Positions 38,988 to 48,038 of a DNA stretch of 64,000 bases are shown here, in pieces (position 1 is the stretch's first letter; every line of letters begins with the position of its first letter). The notes under the pieces were generated by a model. The model ran no database searches. It was not told the origin of the DNA and worked only from the letters and a program-made list of their open reading frames with translations. The position numbers and the translations under genes were made by a program. The stretch covers positions 2,852,001 through 2,916,000 of the forward strand of contig NZ_LT900024.1 in the NCBI RefSeq assembly GCF_900182925.1. The letters run 5' to 3'. Origin of the DNA: Psychrobacter sp. LV10R520-6. GTDB taxonomy: Bacteria; Pseudomonadota; Gammaproteobacteria; Pseudomonadales; Moraxellaceae.

Positions 38988-39878
38988 ATGACCGCGCAAA
39001 ATAACAATGACCTAACAACCATTCCCAAAAAACAACATAACGTATCAGCACCCAAACCTGCGCAAGGTGCGCCTATAGCTACTGGTCAACTAGATGATTT
39101 ATTGACATTGATGGCACGTTTACGTGCAGACTGCCCGTGGGATCAAAAGCAAAGCAATCATAGCTTAATTCCTTATGCTATCGAAGAGGCTTATGAGCTG
39201 GGTGAGGCTGTACAGAGCGATGATGATGATGATATCAAAGGTGAGCTTGGTGATGTGTTATTACAAGTCATTTTTCATTGTCAGCTTTATGCTGAGCAAG
39301 GACGTTTCGATATTGAAGATGTCATGACTACCTTGCAGCAAAAGCTAATTCGCCGCCATCCGCATGTGTTCGAGGCCGAAAGTCTCAAAGATGAGGCGGC
39401 TGTGAAAGCGCGTTGGGATGAGATTAAAGCTGAAGAGCAAGCGGAACGCTCCGCACGAGGTAAGCCTCGTCGTCGATTAGACGTTACCAAAGCGGGTAGT
39501 GCACTGATGCAAGCGCAAGACGTACAAAAGCAAGCGTCGAAATTAGGCTTTGATTGGGAAGGGATAAGCGGGGCGCTGGATAAACTCGATGAAGAAGTGA
39601 GTGAGCTTAAAGCTGAACTGATAGACAAGTCAAAAGATGAGATCGAAACCAATATAAGAGAAATCGAAAAAGAGCTGGGCGACTGTATGTTTGCCTTAGT
39701 TAATGTCGCACGTAAATTAAACCTTGATGCTGAGGCCGCAACTTTGACTTGTGTGCATAAATTTAAGTCTCGTTTTGCTTATATTGAGGCGCAATTAGAA
39801 TCCGCTGGCAAGCGTTTAGAAGACAGTAATTTAACCGAAATGGATAAGTTGTGGGAAGCGGCAAAACAGCATGAATGA
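38988..39878 (+). CDS. mazG: nucleoside triphosphate pyrophosphohydrolase MazG
   Basis: Hydrolyses NTPs to NMP plus PPi, a house-cleaning enzyme that also lowers ppGpp. Seen: CPWDQKQSNHSLIPYAIEEAYELGEAV at about 46-72 with the metal-binding EExxE, GELGDVLLQVIFHCQL with ExxD at 86-90, RRHPHVFE, and the repeated C-terminal MazG domain EEVSELKAEL ... EKELGDCMFALVNVARKL. 296 residues (E. coli 263) with a polar 30-residue N-terminal extension. It overlaps comEA by 8 bp. Confidence 0.95.
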   Translation: MTAQNNNDLTTIPKKQHNVSAPKPAQGAPIATGQLDDLLTLMARLRADCPWDQKQSNHSLIPYAIEEAYELGEAVQSDDDDDIKGELGDVLLQVIFHCQLYAEQGRFDIEDVMTTLQQKLIRRHPHVFEAESLKDEAAVKARWDEIKAEEQAERSARGKPRRRLDVTKAGSALMQAQDVQKQASKLGFDWEGISGALDKLDEEVSELKAELIDKSKDEIETNIREIEKELGDCMFALVNVARKLNLDAEAATLTCVHKFKSRFAYIEAQLESAGKRLEDSNLTEMDKLWEAAKQHE

Positions 39879-40290
39879 ACCTATTAATAACTCTGACGTT
39901 TTTACTGCACAGCAAAATAAGTTTTCGAGCCTTAATTGGCTGGCGAGCATAAGTCTATGCTTAGCTGTTATCTTTGGTTTTGGCAACAGTATGGCTCAAG
40001 CTGCCCCCTGTTTTGATAACGCTCAAAGTGCTTATAATTACTTATTGGCGCAAGAGACTGCGCAGACCCAAGCGCGCGATCAGGCGCTGGTAAATATCAA
40101 TCACGCCAGCGAAGGTGAATTGGCTTCGTTATATGGTATTGGTAGCAGTAAGGCGCAAGCGATTATTTTATATCGTGAGATGTTTGGCGATTTTAAAACC
40201 GTAGATGAGTTAGAAAAAGTGAAAGGTATTGGGCCAAAAACGTTAGAGAAAAATAGGGCGCGTTTGCGAGTGCAGAATGAGTATATTTAG
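39871..40290 (+). CDS. comEA: ComEA-type helix-hairpin-helix DNA-binding protein
   Basis: Likely periplasmic DNA receptor for natural transformation. Seen: a polar start, hydrophobic segment 26-40 and signal-peptide end AQA-A near 45; then VNINHASEGELASLYGIGSSKAQAIILYRE (HhH 1) and FKTVDELEKVKGIGPKTLEKNRARLRV (HhH 2) over about 73-133. Start ATG overlaps the mazG stop region by 8 bp, so the pair is probably co-translated. Moraxellaceae are often naturally competent, which fits. No other com gene is in the window. Confidence 0.88.
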   Translation: MNEPINNSDVFTAQQNKFSSLNWLASISLCLAVIFGFGNSMAQAAPCFDNAQSAYNYLLAQETAQTQARDQALVNINHASEGELASLYGIGSSKAQAIILYREMFGDFKTVDELEKVKGIGPKTLEKNRARLRVQNEYI

Positions 40291-40398
40291 AGTATAAAAG
40301 TACTAGAGCTAAGATTTACTAAAACTATAATCAGTCTGCTTTCAAAAAGATGTCGTTTATAAATAGATACCATTTTTAAACAAATACCGTTTGGCGGG

Positions 40399-40553
40399 TA
40401 TAGTCAGTTCAAGCTAAAAGAGAGTTGTTCATACCAATGTGCTACTGGTATAAATTTTTCTTGCTTGCTGTTCGCAAGCGTATTTCGATGCTGCAAAAAA
40501 TTCATACCAGCAGCCTAGTAACATTGTATCGTTTTTAAATTGGATCGACTGTA
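40399..40553. mobile_element. MITE-like palindromic repeat, copy B
   Basis: 155 bp, the most symmetrical of the three copies. The left end TATAGTCAGTTCAAGCTAAAA corresponds to the reverse complement of the right end (TTTTAAATTGGATCGACTGTA). Inside, CAATGT..GCTACTGGTATAAATTTTT pairs with the matching segment that ends ...ATACCAGCAG..ACATTG. Outer TA dinucleotides could be a target duplication. It lies between comEA and pcnB. Confidence 0.75.
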
Positions 40554-40670
40554 ACTAACGCTCATGATTAATAAAAAGCCATCTGTTTTATCGGTTACTA
40601 CTATAGACTTTTTTTGAATTAACAATATTCGTTGAATTAGCGATATTTATCTCCATAAATAACATTAATA

Positions 40671-40700
40671 TTGACAAAATAGCATGTAAGTACATGTCAT
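40671..40700 (+). promoter_or_regulatory. candidate pcnB promoter with embedded palindrome
   Basis: A perfect -35 TTGACA (40671-40676), 18-nt spacer and -10-like TGTCAT (40695-40700). The spacer and -10 overlap the dyad CATGTA-AG-TACATG (40683-40696), which would suit a repressor. This was read by eye with no start-site data. Confidence 0.4.
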
Positions 40701-40804
40701 AACACACCCAGCCCGCGCAAAATTTGTTAAACTAGCGGGTACATCCGCCTGATAAACGCTGTGTTAATCAGGGGTGGTTAAGAATACCGGCGAGGAGTAG
40801 ATGC

Positions 40805-43141
40805 ATGGCCGAGCGTGCCGCCAAGCAGTTAGAACTGAATAAATCTGAATTACCCAATTCCATTACTGAAGTTATTGCCACCTTATCCCGAGCTGGGTTT
40901 GATGCCTATATCGTTGGTGGTGGCGTGCGCGATACTTTATTAGGTCTGAAGCCTAAAGATTTTGATGCCGTTACTGACGCCAAGCCGCATGAGATCAAAG
41001 ACGTGTTTGGTAAGCGCTGCCGCATTATCGGTCGCCGCTTTCAGTTGGCACACGTGTACTCAGGACGCGAATTAATCGAAGTAGCGACTTTTCGTGGTCC
41101 GCCAAATAGTGATGCTAATACCACCCAAGATGGTATGATTATTCGTGATAATGTTTGGGGCGACATCAAGCAAGACTTCTCCCGTCGTGATTTTTCGATT
41201 AATGCGCTCTATTATCAGCCGCTAAAAGGTGTGGTGCACGATTTTTGTGACGCGCTTGACGATATTGATAATAAAATAATTCGTCTACTAGGTCATGCAC
41301 CGGTCCGTATTGAAGAAGATCCGGTACGGTTACTGCGTGCGCTGCGTTTTAAAGCTAAATTGGGTTTTGAGTTTGATAAAGAGCTGTCTCAGCAGTTTCA
41401 CAAGGATAATTGGGCTCGGTTAGAACAAATTTCGCCGCATCGTCTTTATGATGAGACCCAAAAGATGTTTTCCGGTGGCTATTTAGTGCCCTTGTTGCCG
41501 CTATTGTTTGAATCGGGTGCTATTGATAGTTTAATCATTTATCCTCCTTCTCAGCCTAGCGCTTTAGTCAAGCAAGTGGCTATTAATACCGATAAACGTA
41601 TTGGTGCGGGAAAAAGTATCAATCCCGCATTTTTCTATGCTGCTTTATTGTGGGAAAATTATCTCCACCAATTAGACAAGGCTAAAAAACGTAACTTGCC
41701 ATTCGCAGAAGGACAGATGCAAGCCGCCTGTAAAGTTATTGACCGCCAACGTATTAAGACCGCGATTCCCAAATTTGCGGAACAATTCATCCGTGATATT
41801 TGGATTTTGCAGCCCAAACTTGCCGCTCCGCGTAGCAAGCAAATTGAGCAACTTGTCGAGCATCCACGTTTTCGCGCGGGTTTCGACTTTTTATTATTGC
41901 GTGAGCAATGTGGCGATGCTGAGCATCCGTTATCTGAGTCTACCAATGGTATGGGAGATTGGTGGCAGACTTATCAGACTCTATCTGAAAAGCAGAAGCA
42001 GCAAGCTATCAATGACTTCGATGAGAATGTTCGCCGCGGTGCCTATAAGCGTGGTCGTGGTCGCAATCGCCAAAAGGAAAAGATGACTGATAATAACGCG
42101 CCAGTGAATCAAACAGAAAATAACGCTCAAGCGAATAAAAATGACCCACAAATCAATAATAGTGGTAGTAATGAGTCGATGATGGTTAATGATCCATCGA
42201 ACATTCCATCGCGCCGCCGCCGTGCTGCGAGTAAACAAACCGCTCCGGACACCGCAGCAGTAGTGCAGTCATCTTCTCGTGCGAAAACACAACGGGGTCA
42301 AACGCAAAACGCGCAGCAGGTAAAACAGGACAGTAGTGAGCTTGCCCAGTTACAACAACTGTCACTTGCTAGTAGCGCGCCTAAGGCAAATCAACGCAAC
42401 TTACCTAAAGCTGCGCCACTGTTTGTGATAGAGCACGAAAACGTTGTGCCTCCATTACAAAAGCAGCTGTCAGAGGACCAAGCGAAACCGTCTAAAGATG
42501 CTAAAGCTGTGCAATCTGAAAAGAGCAAAGCAGCTGTCGACAAGGTACCTGCTAAGAAGAAAGCATCGACACAGCGTGACAAAACAGACGCGGGTGTTGA
42601 TAGCTCAAATACAGACCAGCAGGCTAATACTAAAAGTACTAAAGCAAAGCAATCTTCTGCTACTAAGGCAAACACCACTCGCACGGCAGCTACGATAGCA
42701 AGGTCGCCAGAATTGGTGAGTAGCAATAACGAGCCCTTACCGCATAAGCGTCGCCGTCGTCAGCTACATTCAGAACCGAAAGTAACTGCTGATGTTAATA
42801 CAAATGCTAGTACTAGCAAGCAGTCGAAAAAACCGACTACTGCGACTAAAGCTAACAGCAGCCCTGACCCTAGCAACCTTGACACTAATAGCAAGTCAAA
42901 ACCTGTTAAAGAAGTTGCCAGTAGACGGTCAGCAAAAACGACTAAAGAGGCCAAAGCTGATAAGACTGATGAAGTGACTGAGACTAAAAAAGCTCAGGCT
43001 AAAAAATCTCAAGCTAAAAAAGTTCAGGTCGACGAGAAAAAGGTCGCTAAAACTACCAAAGGTACAACCAATCAAGGCCCCGTTCCTGCAAAGCGTCGTC
43101 GTCGTCAGCCCAGTCCTGATACAGTTACTGATCAAGCATAA
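40805..43141 (+). CDS. pcnB: poly(A) polymerase I with long basic C-terminal tail
   Basis: Adds 3' poly(A) tails that promote RNA decay. Seen: nucleotidyltransferase motif GGGVRD at 38-43, catalytic D52/D54 in KDFDAVTD, RRFQLAHV, SRRDFSINALYY, and the RNA/ATP-binding IEEDPVRLLRALRFKAKLGF. The catalytic body ends near 410 with GAYKRGRGRNRQKEK. E. coli PcnB is about 465 residues; here residues 420-778 are an added low-complexity tail rich in Lys, Thr, Ser, Gln and Asn, with Arg4 clusters at about 470-473, 649-652 and 764-767. ATG 40805 is 7 nt after GAGGAG (40792-40797). folK follows at 34 bp. Confidence 0.94.
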   Translation: MAERAAKQLELNKSELPNSITEVIATLSRAGFDAYIVGGGVRDTLLGLKPKDFDAVTDAKPHEIKDVFGKRCRIIGRRFQLAHVYSGRELIEVATFRGPPNSDANTTQDGMIIRDNVWGDIKQDFSRRDFSINALYYQPLKGVVHDFCDALDDIDNKIIRLLGHAPVRIEEDPVRLLRALRFKAKLGFEFDKELSQQFHKDNWARLEQISPHRLYDETQKMFSGGYLVPLLPLLFESGAIDSLIIYPPSQPSALVKQVAINTDKRIGAGKSINPAFFYAALLWENYLHQLDKAKKRNLPFAEGQMQAACKVIDRQRIKTAIPKFAEQFIRDIWILQPKLAAPRSKQIEQLVEHPRFRAGFDFLLLREQCGDAEHPLSESTNGMGDWWQTYQTLSEKQKQQAINDFDENVRRGAYKRGRGRNRQKEKMTDNNAPVNQTENNAQANKNDPQINNSGSNESMMVNDPSNIPSRRRRAASKQTAPDTAAVVQSSSRAKTQRGQTQNAQQVKQDSSELAQLQQLSLASSAPKANQRNLPKAAPLFVIEHENVVPPLQKQLSEDQAKPSKDAKAVQSEKSKAAVDKVPAKKKASTQRDKTDAGVDSSNTDQQANTKSTKAKQSSATKANTTRTAATIARSPELVSSNNEPLPHKRRRRQLHSEPKVTADVNTNASTSKQSKKPTTATKANSSPDPSNLDTNSKSKPVKEVASRRSAKTTKEAKADKTDEVTETKKAQAKKSQAKKVQVDEKKVAKTTKGTTNQGPVPAKRRRRQPSPDTVTDQA

Positions 43142-43175
43142 CGTTGACCGTAAATCGTAGAGTAGATTAATAACC

Positions 43176-43808
43176 ATGAGCCAACCTTCAAATAGCAGTG
43201 AACTTTACAGTCGCTCTGACATTCGTTCTGACAGTGACTCGAAAATGACTGGCAGCGAGTGGGTTATGTGCTACTTAGGTTTGGGTAGTAACCTGGTTAA
43301 TGAGCTGGGTTCGCCGGTTGAGCATTTACAGCAAGCGATTGAGGGTTTACGTGAGCACGAGGGTATAAAAGACATTCGTGTTTCCTCATTTTATGCTTCT
43401 GCGCCAATGGGACCACAAGATCAGCCAGACTTTGTCAATGCTGTGGTTGGTTTTGAAACTAAGCTGATACCGTTTGAGCTACTGACATTGTGTCACCAGT
43501 TAGAGCAGCATGCTAAACGTGCACGACTTCGCCATTGGGGCGAGCGTAGCCTTGATGTGGATATTTTGCTTTATGGCCAGCAGAAGATTGCTGAACCGCA
43601 ATTAACGATACCACATGCCGGACTGACTGAGCGCAATTTTGTATTGCTACCGCTACGTGAGTTAGCGTCCGAGATATTCATTGCAGGCAAGCCAATAAGT
43701 GCTTATCCATCAAGTGAAGATTGGACAGGGTTAAAGCTTCTTGTAGACAATAGGCCAGCTGAATGTCCTAACCATTCGTGCGTAAATACCTTCGCGCGCG
43801 AAGACTAG
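43176..43808 (+). CDS. folK: 6-hydroxymethyl-7,8-dihydropterin pyrophosphokinase
   Basis: Transfers pyrophosphate from ATP to hydroxymethyl-dihydropterin in folate synthesis. Seen: CYLGLGSNLVN at about 32-42, SSFYASAPMGPQDQPDFVNAVVGFET, HAKRARLRHWGERSLDVDILLYG with the catalytic Arg and metal Asp pair, and IPHAGLTERNFVLLPL. A 30-residue Ser/Asp-rich N-terminus precedes the domain; a later start at Met24 is possible. The pcnB-folK-panB-panC order is common in gammaproteobacteria. Confidence 0.95.
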   Translation: MSQPSNSSELYSRSDIRSDSDSKMTGSEWVMCYLGLGSNLVNELGSPVEHLQQAIEGLREHEGIKDIRVSSFYASAPMGPQDQPDFVNAVVGFETKLIPFELLTLCHQLEQHAKRARLRHWGERSLDVDILLYGQQKIAEPQLTIPHAGLTERNFVLLPLRELASEIFIAGKPISAYPSSEDWTGLKLLVDNRPAECPNHSCVNTFARED

Positions 43809-43950
43809 GGCTGATTGATATATTTTGTGCGGTATGACTGGTAACTAATGCAACAAGTAATGCCAGTTGTATCAATTATACCAGTTATCTACAAAACCGT
43901 ATTTTATTACCTTTTTTAAATCATCTTATAATCGAGTTATTGAGGGTCAT

Positions 43951-44751
43951 ATGACGACTTTATCTACCTTAAATAAATTCAAAGAAGACGGTACCAAGTT
44001 TACTTGTCTGACTTGCTATGATTCCATGTTTGCGCGGATGATGGATAAGGCGCAGATTGATACTATTTTAATTGGTGATAGTTTGGGCATGGTGGTACAA
44101 GGTCATAATTCAACCTTGCCGGTGACGGTTGCCGACATGGTTTATCACACGGCTAATATTGCCCGTAGCAACGAGCACGCTTTAATTTTAGCTGACCTGC
44201 CATTTATGAGCTATGTGGCCCTGCCCGAGGCGATAGCTAATAGTCGTCAGCTGATGCAAGCCGGTGCCCAGGTGATCAAAATCGAAGGCGGCAGTGAGCT
44301 ATGTGAATTGGTTACGACTTTGGCACAAGCAGGTACCCCAACCTGTATCCATCTTGGCTTAACCCCGCAGTCTGTCAACGTTTTTGGTGGTTATAAAATC
44401 CAAGGACGAGGTGATGAGGCGGCTAAAAAGCTACTTGATGATGCCAAGGCGGTAGTAAAAGCAGGTGCGGCGCTGCTAGTATTAGAGTGTGTTCCTGCTG
44501 AACTGGCGCAAGCAGTAACACAAGCGGTTACTGTGCCAGTCATTGGTATTGGTGCCGGCGCTGATACTGATGGTCAAGTACTGGTCATGCATGACATGTT
44601 GGGCATGGTTCATGGCCGCGTACCACGTTTTGTCCATGACTTTTTGACCGATGAGCGCAACATTGAGCACAGTATTGAAGGGGCGTTTGCTCTATATAAA
44701 CAGTCAGTACGCGAAGGTAGTTTTCCTAGCACGCAGCACGAGTTTAGCTAG
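43951..44751 (+). CDS. panB: 3-methyl-2-oxobutanoate hydroxymethyltransferase
   Basis: First committed step of pantothenate synthesis, adding a hydroxymethyl group from methylene-THF to 2-oxoisovalerate. Seen: FTCLTCYDSMFARMMDKAQIDTILIGDSLGMVVQGHNSTLPVT, KIEGGSE, and HLGLTPQSVNVFGGYKIQGR. ATG 43951 is preceded by GAGGG; an open stretch to 43867 has no similarity to the family. 266 residues (E. coli 264). panC lies 89 bp downstream. Confidence 0.97.
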   Translation: MTTLSTLNKFKEDGTKFTCLTCYDSMFARMMDKAQIDTILIGDSLGMVVQGHNSTLPVTVADMVYHTANIARSNEHALILADLPFMSYVALPEAIANSRQLMQAGAQVIKIEGGSELCELVTTLAQAGTPTCIHLGLTPQSVNVFGGYKIQGRGDEAAKKLLDDAKAVVKAGAALLVLECVPAELAQAVTQAVTVPVIGIGAGADTDGQVLVMHDMLGMVHGRVPRFVHDFLTDERNIEHSIEGAFALYKQSVREGSFPSTQHEFS

Positions 44752-44840
44752 CTTTATTTTATAAATTATTATTAGTTATTCATTATTAGTTATAGTCGCT
44801 TAAAATAACGGCTTAGATAGAAAAAGAAGAAGGCTCAATA

Positions 44841-45719
44841 ATGCCCATTATCCATCATCATATCGCAGAGTTACGAGCAGCTTTGAAGCCTTACCGTAGT
44901 CAGCAACGTATTGCTTTAGTACCAACAATGGGTAATCTTCACGACGGGCATTTAGAGTTGGTAAAACTTGCCAAAAAGCATGCTGATATTGTGATCGTCA
45001 GTATCTTTGTTAATCCTACCCAGTTTGGGATCGGCGAAGATTTTGACAGCTACCCGCGCACCCTCAACGATGATGTTACCAAGCTGGCTACGGTCAATGC
45101 CGACTATGTGTTTGCCCCTAGTGTTGATGAGATGTATCCGGTCTTACCCTTGCCTACCTCCATACATGCTGGCGCTATCACTACTCAGCTATGTGGAAAA
45201 TCGCGCCCTAGTCACTTCGATGGTGTGGGTATTGTGGTATCTAAGTTATTTAATATTGTCCAACCTGATGTGGCAATATTTGGGCAAAAAGACTATCAGC
45301 AATTAGCGATTATTAAGCAGTTGGTGCGTGACCTGAGTTACCCGATTGATATTATTGCAGCGTCCATTGTCCGAGCGTCTGATGGATTAGCGCTATCGTC
45401 GCGCAACCAGTATTTGAGCGATGGAGAGCGACAAGCGGCACCAATATTGCATCAAGAATTACAGTATTTAGCACAGCAGCTCATTGATAGTAAGGATGTT
45501 GAACAAGATCTTGAGACGCTGATAGCAGAGTCTAGTAAGCGTATTACTGCCGTAGGCTTCGATATCGATTATCTTGAAGTAAAAACGGCTAAGCTAGAAT
45601 CGATAGTAAATAATAGAGCCGAAAAATCGCAAGCTCAAGCCCAAAAATTGATCATTGTCGTCGCCGCATGGCTGGGTCGAGCACGCTTATTAGACAACCA
45701 ACTGGTTACTGTTCATTAA
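44841..45719 (+). CDS. panC: pantothenate synthetase
   Basis: Joins pantoate and beta-alanine using ATP, in the cytosol. Seen: PTMGNLHDGHLELVKLAKKH at about 28-47 with the HxGH nucleotide motif, SIFVNPTQFG, FGQKDYQQLAII with the KDYQQ signature, and SSRNQYLS as the KMSKS-like loop. 292 residues (E. coli 283), with a small Gln/Ala-rich insert near 255-268. GAAGG lies before the ATG. Confidence 0.97.
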   Translation: MPIIHHHIAELRAALKPYRSQQRIALVPTMGNLHDGHLELVKLAKKHADIVIVSIFVNPTQFGIGEDFDSYPRTLNDDVTKLATVNADYVFAPSVDEMYPVLPLPTSIHAGAITTQLCGKSRPSHFDGVGIVVSKLFNIVQPDVAIFGQKDYQQLAIIKQLVRDLSYPIDIIAASIVRASDGLALSSRNQYLSDGERQAAPILHQELQYLAQQLIDSKDVEQDLETLIAESSKRITAVGFDIDYLEVKTAKLESIVNNRAEKSQAQAQKLIIVVAAWLGRARLLDNQLVTVH

Positions 45720-45800
45720 TAGCCATTTCTTGATAAAGCTAAATTAGCCATTTGAAATTGAGAGTAAGTTGACGTTAAAAGTAAACTGAGGTGATGGGTC

Positions 45801-46751
45801 ATGGAAGCAGCAGGTATGGATCAAGAGCATACGCTAGTGCCACAAGTAATGGATAATAGCCTCAGTATTTTAGTGGTATCAGGTCGCTCAGGATCCGGTA
45901 AGACTTCAGTGTTGAATATCTTAGAAGATTTGGGATATTACTCTATTGACAACCTACCGTTATCGTTGGTCCCCGAAACCGCTCAAAAGCTCATAAGTGA
46001 AAGTAGCATTAGTCGTATTGCGCTTGGCGTCGATATTCGTACCCCGCGTGCCGATTTATCTAACTTTGCAGCGACCCATGATGCGCTAAAACAGACCTAT
46101 GGTAAGCAGGCGGTTAAAGTGCTGTATGTGACCGCGCAAGAAGGCACCTTAATCGCGCGATTTAATGCCACCAGACGTGTGCACCCATTAATGGCCCAAG
46201 ACCCTGAGGGTGTCGAGAATACCGCTTATAACTTACCTGCTGCTCTCAAAAAAGAAGTGCAACTGTTGGAGCCAATATCTAGACGGGCTGATATTGTAAT
46301 AGATACTAGTATGCTCAATATCCATCAATTAAAAGAACGTCTTCGTGATTATACTGGGGTAGATAATCAGATTGTTATCAACCTATTATCTTTTGGTTTC
46401 AAATATGGCAATCCTATTGATGCCGACTTCGTATTTGATGTGAGAGTTCTACCTAACCCGCATTGGAATCCTGCCCTACGTAGCGCGACTGGTCTGGATG
46501 CTGAGGTCAGTGAGTTTTTTGCGGATTATCCAGAAGTAGCAGAGATGACGGGAGATATCGACGCGTTTTTAACACGTTGGTTACCAGAATTCTTACATAA
46601 CAATCGCCATACCGTGACGGTCGCTATTGGTTGTACTGGCGGCAAACATCGCTCGGTATTCATTACTGAACAACTACAGCGTAAGCTTGCGGGCAGTCTG
46701 CCACAAGGCTTGAGCGTCGCTGCTAAGCATCGTGAAAGGCGCCGCTGGTAA
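45801..46751 (+). CDS. rapZ: RNase adapter protein RapZ
   Basis: Nucleotide-binding RNA-binding protein; in E. coli it delivers the small RNA GlmZ to RNase E and so controls glucosamine-6-phosphate synthase. Seen: Walker A GRSGSGKT at 28-35, YYSIDNLPLSLV, Walker B-type LGVDIRTPR, ATRRVHPL, LLSFGFKYGNPIDADFVFDVR, and the C-terminal GCTGGKHRSVFITE with the basic AAKHRERRRW tail. 316 residues against 284, from an N-terminal addition. The usual rpoN/PTS neighbours are absent; here it follows panC. Confidence 0.94.
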   Translation: MEAAGMDQEHTLVPQVMDNSLSILVVSGRSGSGKTSVLNILEDLGYYSIDNLPLSLVPETAQKLISESSISRIALGVDIRTPRADLSNFAATHDALKQTYGKQAVKVLYVTAQEGTLIARFNATRRVHPLMAQDPEGVENTAYNLPAALKKEVQLLEPISRRADIVIDTSMLNIHQLKERLRDYTGVDNQIVINLLSFGFKYGNPIDADFVFDVRVLPNPHWNPALRSATGLDAEVSEFFADYPEVAEMTGDIDAFLTRWLPEFLHNNRHTVTVAIGCTGGKHRSVFITEQLQRKLAGSLPQGLSVAAKHRERRRW

Positions 46752-46800
46752 GTGCTGAGAGCGATGTCTATTTTATTATTTATTATTTTGGAAAGCTTTT

Positions 46801-47310
46801 ATGATTGATTGGTCAGAACACGACATGCGCGTCTCGCGCACCGAACTAAAAAAAGCCCACGAACGCCTGCAAACGCTGTCGATACCGCTGGCAAACTTAT
46901 CTAAAAAGCAGCTAAAAAAACTCCCGGCCAGTGACTATTTTATGGCAGAGTTGATGGCCTTGGCAGATATTACCAGTGCCAATGCGCGTATCCGCCAAAC
47001 CAAACGGGTAGGTAAGCTAATCAGTGAAGAAAACCGTCACGAACTGGTCAAAGCTTTGTTTGATGCTTTTTTCCCTAAGGAACAAGTTTCTAAGATTGAA
47101 AGTTGGTCTGGACGTTTAAATATCAATGATGAAGGGACGCTTAAGCAGTTTGTTAAGCAGTACAAAGCATCGGAACGCAATAGCCTCTATCAGTTACTAT
47201 TATGGATTGAATACGCCAAGCATATGCAAGATGACGAGTTAATGAAAGAGTCTCAAGAAGATTTAACCAGCTATATTCGTGAAGTGGCTATTTTGACCGA
47301 GTTAAAGTAA
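46801..47310 (+). CDS. darP: ribosome-associated protein DarP (YjgA, DUF615)
   Basis: Small helical protein of the DUF615 family that associates with late 50S assembly intermediates in E. coli. Seen: SRTELKKAHERLQTLSIPLANLSKKQLKKLP at about 12-42, typical of the family, and ARIRQTKRVGKLI with later helices. 169 residues (E. coli 183). It lies 49 bp after rapZ, so the two probably share a transcript; a strong terminator follows. Confidence 0.9.
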   Translation: MIDWSEHDMRVSRTELKKAHERLQTLSIPLANLSKKQLKKLPASDYFMAELMALADITSANARIRQTKRVGKLISEENRHELVKALFDAFFPKEQVSKIESWSGRLNINDEGTLKQFVKQYKASERNSLYQLLLWIEYAKHMQDDELMKESQEDLTSYIREVAILTELK

Positions 47311-47351
47311 CGGTTGAAGTATGGCCATTAAATAGATAAAGCAATAAACAC

Positions 47352-47383
47352 AAAAAAGCCAATCGCTAATGATTGGCTTTTTT
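47352..47383. terminator. bidirectional terminator, darP / dsbA
   Basis: Perfect 13-bp stem (47352-47364 with 47371-47383), loop GCTAAT, A-run and T-run flanks, between convergent genes. Confidence 0.93.
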
Positions 47384-47417
47384 AATAAATTTTTAACAGA
47401 CTACTAACTATAGAGCT

Positions 47418-48038
47418 TTATTTTTTCTCAGCGCGGGCTTTGTCGACCAAATAATCCACTACCTTAACAACCTTAGCACCTTCGCCAGTTACCACGTATT
47501 TACCTTGCACGACAACGGCAGGTACACCTGATAGCTGATAGCGTTTAGCACCTGCTTGTGAGCGTCCAATCTTCGTACCAACGGCAAACGAGTTGTAAAG
47601 ACTGTTAAATTTCTTTTGGTCAACCCCTTTTGAGGCATACCATTTGCCTAATGAGGCTTGGTCAAACAACTTTTTACCATCTTTATGAATCGCATCAAAC
47701 AACGCATCATGGGTCTTATTTTCATAACCTAATAGCTGTGCGGAATAGAACCCACGGGCACTGGCTTCCCAGACAGAATTGAGCGCGGCTGGCGTTTTAA
47801 AAAAGGCCACGTCTTTGTCTTTGGTTTTTGCCCATTTTTCCATATACGGGTTGAGGTTATTACAATGTGGACAGCCATACCAAAAGAACTCACGGACAAT
47901 AACAGCATCACCGCTGATTTTTTCTGGGTTATCCAGCACGCGATAGTCTTTTCCGGCGACATAATCAGCAGCTTGTGCGCCCATATTGGCTATCCCAATG
48001 GCGAACGCCAGACCAGTCAATGCGATGGCACGTTTCAT
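47418..48038 (-). CDS. dsbA: thiol:disulfide interchange protein DsbA
   Basis: Periplasmic oxidase that puts disulfides into secreted proteins. Seen: signal peptide 1-23 ending AQA-A, active site C56-P-H-C59 in FFWYGCPHCNN, and the cis-Pro loop SGVPAVVVQGKYV near 165-177. 206 residues, like E. coli DsbA (208). CAAGGAAAAA precedes the ATG. DsbB is not in the window. Confidence 0.95.
   Translation of the reverse strand: MKRAIALTGLAFAIGIANMGAQAADYVAGKDYRVLDNPEKISGDAVIVREFFWYGCPHCNNLNPYMEKWAKTKDKDVAFFKTPAALNSVWEASARGFYSAQLLGYENKTHDALFDAIHKDGKKLFDQASLGKWYASKGVDQKKFNSLYNSFAVGTKIGRSQAGAKRYQLSGVPAVVVQGKYVVTGEGAKVVKVVDYLVDKARAEKK

Larger units (their letters stand above)
40291..40804. other. comEA-pcnB intergenic region
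   Basis: 514 bp containing MITE copy B, an 18-nt imperfect tandem pair (40615-40632 and 40633-40650), the candidate pcnB promoter, and a leader with two possible hairpins: CCCGC...GCGGG near 40712-40738 and CCTGAT...ATCAGG near 40749-40773. No gene is seen. Confidence 0.5.

Noticed and set aside
42391..42726. Minus-strand frames opposite the pcnB tail
   Set aside because: Low-complexity coding DNA often leaves the complementary strand open; no start signal or known domain.
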